9,091 nucleotides of DNA. Origin: Gammaproteobacteria bacterium. Lineage in GTDB: Bacteria; Pseudomonadota; Gammaproteobacteria; Pseudomonadales; Halieaceae. A program made the position numbers and the translations under genes. Below are positions 7,190-9,091 of the stretch, one piece after another; position 1 is the stretch's first letter, and each line of letters begins with the position of its first letter. A model generated the notes under the pieces. That model saw nothing but the letters and a program-made list of their open reading frames with translations. It was not told the origin of the DNA and did no database searches. The stretch is taken from contig JAOUDU010000070.1 in the NCBI GenBank assembly GCA_029859085.1, forward strand, positions 1 through 9,091, read 5' to 3'.

Positions 7190-7235
7190 GCCCGCTGTTG
7201 CATATTTGTCGACTGAAAGCCGTGGGTACGATCTT

Positions 7236-8741
7236 ATGCTGTCTCTTGTGAAATGCTCTGTTGTAACGCTGCTGGCCGCTGGTATGGTGCTGCTTGCCGC
7301 CTGTGGAAACAATAATGATGACCATATCGCGGCAGGTGCGGGCGATTACCTCGCTATCGGCCAGGCCAAAGTGGAACTTCCGCCGGAGATAGGCAGCCCG
7401 TTCCTGCTCACCACTGTCAGTTTTGACCCGGCCAGTGTGGGATATCAGCAGCGGGAGTATTTTCTGTCGGGTAGTGCCACGGCGTTCACCAACATCAGTG
7501 AACTCACACCTGACGGCCATTGGCAGGTTGAGCCCGCCACTACCGCCGACTACAAGACCCGAATTGTGATCTACCGGCCCGTTGCGCCGGAAGACTTCAG
7601 CGGTACGGTATTTGTGGAATGGCTCAATGTTTCGGCTGGCTTCGACTCACAGCCAGTTTGGGGAGCCGGTCACACCGAACTGCTGCGCGCCGGCCACGCC
7701 TGGGTAGGTGTGTCAGCCCAGCTGGCGGGTATCGAAGGCACGGGCAATGGCCTGCTTCCGTTCTACCTGAAGGCGGCCAGCCCGGAGCGCTATGCGAGTT
7801 TATTCCACCCCGGGGACAGCTTTTCCTACGACATTTTTTCCCAGGTAGCACGGGCCCTGCGCGAACCCGGTGATGTGGATCTGCTGCAGGGAGTCACGCC
7901 GAGGCGGCTAATCGCAATGGGCCAGTCCCAGTCTGCCAGTCGCCTGCTGAGCTACGTGAACGCTATACACCCTCTGTTTAATGCCTACGACGGTTACCTG
8001 ATCCAGAGCAGGTACGAGGGCAGCGCCACACTGTCACAGCAACCACAGCCTGTTATAGCGACCCCGGAGGTGGTCCGGGTCAGGGCTGATCTCAATGTGC
8101 CCGTGCTCAACGTGCAGAGTGAGACCGACGTGATCGGGCTGGGCGCGATTGCGTCGCGGCAGCCGGACAGTCAACTGTTTCGCTTGTGGGAAGTTGCGGG
8201 AACCAGCCATGCTGACTACTACGGCAATTTATCAGGCCGGGAGGACAAGGGCACTGACCCGAGGTTTGCCGTGGTAGTCGAGGAGAATTCAGTAGCGGGC
8301 ATTATCAATTGCGAGCGAGCCATGAACGCCGGCCCTATGCCGTGGGTAGTCAACAGCGCCCTGAGTGCCCTGCACAACTGGGTGCTCAACAGGGCGGTAC
8401 CCGCCAGGGCCAACCGCCTCGCGACGAACGAGGCCAACACGCTGTTTCAGGTGGATCGCGCCGGCAACGTAAAAGGCGGTGTCCGCACACCATACGTCGA
8501 TTCGCCAGCTGCGGTTCTATCAGGAGAAATTAACGAGGGAGAGAGCTTCTGCCGCCTGTTTGGCACCACGGAACTATTTGACGCCGCCACCATGGCCAGC
8601 CTGTACGTGGATCGGGCGGGTTATGCTGAAGCGGTAAGTGATGCCACCGACAAGGCGGTGGCAAAGGGCTTCCTGCTGGCCGCCGATGGCGAGCGCATCA
8701 AGGCGGCGGCATACCTCCAGTGGGACCAGCTGGCAGACTAG
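7236..8741 (+). CDS. Predicted lipoprotein with alpha/beta-hydrolase domain
   Basis: The 501-residue product begins with a lipoprotein signal: a short n-region with Lys6, a hydrophobic stretch, and lipobox LAAC at 20-23, so Cys23 would be lipidated. Gly24 and an Asn/Asp-rich segment follow, with no aspartate at +2, which would favour outer-membrane sorting. The rest resembles the large alpha/beta-hydrolase-domain family (Pfam 'Alpha/beta hydrolase domain', PF20091-like). The nucleophile elbow is probably MGQSQSA (228-234) with Ser231; Asp298 in SETDV and His325 in GTSHADYY are the likely acid and base. Cys359 and Cys439 might form a disulfide. The substrate is unknown; an esterase acting at the cell envelope is an inference. 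The start is uncertain: the frame is open back to a TTG at 7140, with an ATG at 7173 and a GTG at 7248. The ATG at 7236 best fits the signal peptide, but its ribosome site is poor. It diverges from htpG and converges on pckA with 7 bp between. Confidence 0.85.
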   Translation: MLSLVKCSVVTLLAAGMVLLAACGNNNDDHIAAGAGDYLAIGQAKVELPPEIGSPFLLTTVSFDPASVGYQQREYFLSGSATAFTNISELTPDGHWQVEPATTADYKTRIVIYRPVAPEDFSGTVFVEWLNVSAGFDSQPVWGAGHTELLRAGHAWVGVSAQLAGIEGTGNGLLPFYLKAASPERYASLFHPGDSFSYDIFSQVARALREPGDVDLLQGVTPRRLIAMGQSQSASRLLSYVNAIHPLFNAYDGYLIQSRYEGSATLSQQPQPVIATPEVVRVRADLNVPVLNVQSETDVIGLGAIASRQPDSQLFRLWEVAGTSHADYYGNLSGREDKGTDPRFAVVVEENSVAGIINCERAMNAGPMPWVVNSALSALHNWVLNRAVPARANRLATNEANTLFQVDRAGNVKGGVRTPYVDSPAAVLSGEINEGESFCRLFGTTELFDAATMASLYVDRAGYAEAVSDATDKAVAKGFLLAADGERIKAAAYLQWDQLAD

Positions 8742-8748
8742 TCCAGGC

Positions 8749-9091
8749 TTACAATTGCGGCCCGGCGGCCACCAGTGCCCTGCCCTCATCGTTGTCGGTG
8801 AACAGGGCGAAGTTCCTGATGAAACGCCGGGCGAGGTCGACCGCCTTCGGTTCCCACTCACTCGCATCGCTGTAGGTATCGCGGGGATCGAGGATGCCGC
8901 TGTCGACACCGTGCAGCGCCCGGGGGATGACCAGGTTGAAAATCGGCAGCGTGGAGGTTTCCGCCTCTTCGATTGAGCCGTCCAGGATCGCGTCGATGAC
9001 CGCCCGGGTATCCTTGATGGAAATGCGCTTCCCCGTCCCGTTCCAGCCGGTGTTGACCAGGTAGGCCCTGGCGTTCACCGCCTCCATACGT
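8749..9091 (-). CDS. pckA: Phosphoenolpyruvate carboxykinase (ATP), C-terminal end (runs off the right edge)
   Basis: The ATP-dependent enzyme converts oxaloacetate and ATP to phosphoenolpyruvate, ADP and CO2, the entry step of gluconeogenesis, in the cytoplasm. Only the last 113 residues are in the window, of about 520-540 in the family. [20 protein letters not shown] is nearly identical to the E. coli enzyme, and the following [37 protein letters not shown] and the terminal ALVAAGPQL all align with it without gaps that I can see. This form is the ATP family, not the GTP-dependent one. The P-loop and metal site lie upstream, outside the window. The frame is open to the right edge, so the start is not here. 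It ends 7 bp from the convergent lipoprotein gene, and no obvious hairpin terminator is visible between the two stop codons. Confidence 0.97.
   Translation of the reverse strand, partial: RMEAVNARAYLVNTGWNGTGKRISIKDTRAVIDAILDGSIEEAETSTLPIFNLVIPRALHGVDSGILDPRDTYSDASEWEPKAVDLARRFIRNFALFTDNDEGRALVAAGPQL

Noticed and set aside
7140..7235. A TTG or ATG start for the lipoprotein gene upstream of 7236
   Set aside because: It would put about 20-30 polar residues before the signal peptide and lies over the htpG heat-shock promoter, with no good ribosome site.
6277..7251. A 324-codon open frame on the plus strand opposite the 5' half of htpG
   Set aside because: It is also a complement of htpG. It runs through the htpG start and its sigma-32 promoter and shows no domain or ribosome site.
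8742..8748. A terminator between the lipoprotein gene and pckA
   Set aside because: Only 7 bp separate the stops. The small GACTAGTC palindrome at 8736-8743 has no loop or T-run, so it cannot be called a terminator.
1..9091. Mobile elements, CRISPR arrays, tRNA/rRNA genes, attachment sites, defence-system genes
   Set aside because: I saw no direct-repeat arrays, insertion-sequence ends, transposase or integrase motifs, tRNA-like sequences or unusual composition. The content is core chromosomal genes with tight spacing.

Overview
The window is an ordinary, gene-dense chromosomal segment from a gammaproteobacterium. It has high GC content (roughly 60% by eye). The protein sequences read most like Pseudomonas and related marine lineages such as Cellvibrionales/Halieaceae; that placement is an inference from sequence style and gene order, not a tested phylogeny. 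I see no mobile element, CRISPR array, tRNA, rRNA or phage-like gene. All nine protein genes can be assigned to a family, and two of them lie partly outside the window.

Layout. (1) Positions 1-1438, minus strand: prmB (glutamine methyltransferase for ribosomal protein L3) followed by the N-terminal part of aroC (chorismate synthase), a probable two-gene unit. (2) Positions 1439-1586: a 148-bp divergent intergenic region with a good sigma-70-type promoter for folE and a weaker candidate for prmB. (3) Positions 1587-2135, plus strand: folE (GTP cyclohydrolase I, type IA), whose stop codon overlaps that of the convergent gene. (4) Positions 2132-5071, minus strand: a tightly packed unit read as gpsA (glycerol-3-phosphate dehydrogenase), a SixA-type phosphohistidine phosphatase, an alpha/beta hydrolase and a secreted DUF4892-like protein. 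The spacings are 3 bp, a 4-bp ATGA overlap and about 16 bp. (5) Positions 5121-5149: a strong hairpin terminator that ends htpG just before the gpsA promoter region. (6) Positions 5185-7107, minus strand: htpG (Hsp90), preceded by a near-consensus sigma-32 heat-shock promoter. (7) Positions 7236-8741, plus strand: a predicted lipoprotein with an alpha/beta-hydrolase fold, divergent from htpG. (8) Positions 8749-9091, minus strand: the C-terminal end of pckA (ATP-dependent PEP carboxykinase), convergent with the lipoprotein gene at a distance of 7 bp.

Together the genes serve core metabolism (shikimate, folate/pterin, phospholipid precursor, gluconeogenesis), translation (PrmB) and protein folding (HtpG). 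The less understood parts are the three genes downstream of gpsA and the lipoprotein hydrolase. I found no convincing new multi-gene system. The strongest non-coding signal is the heat-shock promoter of htpG.
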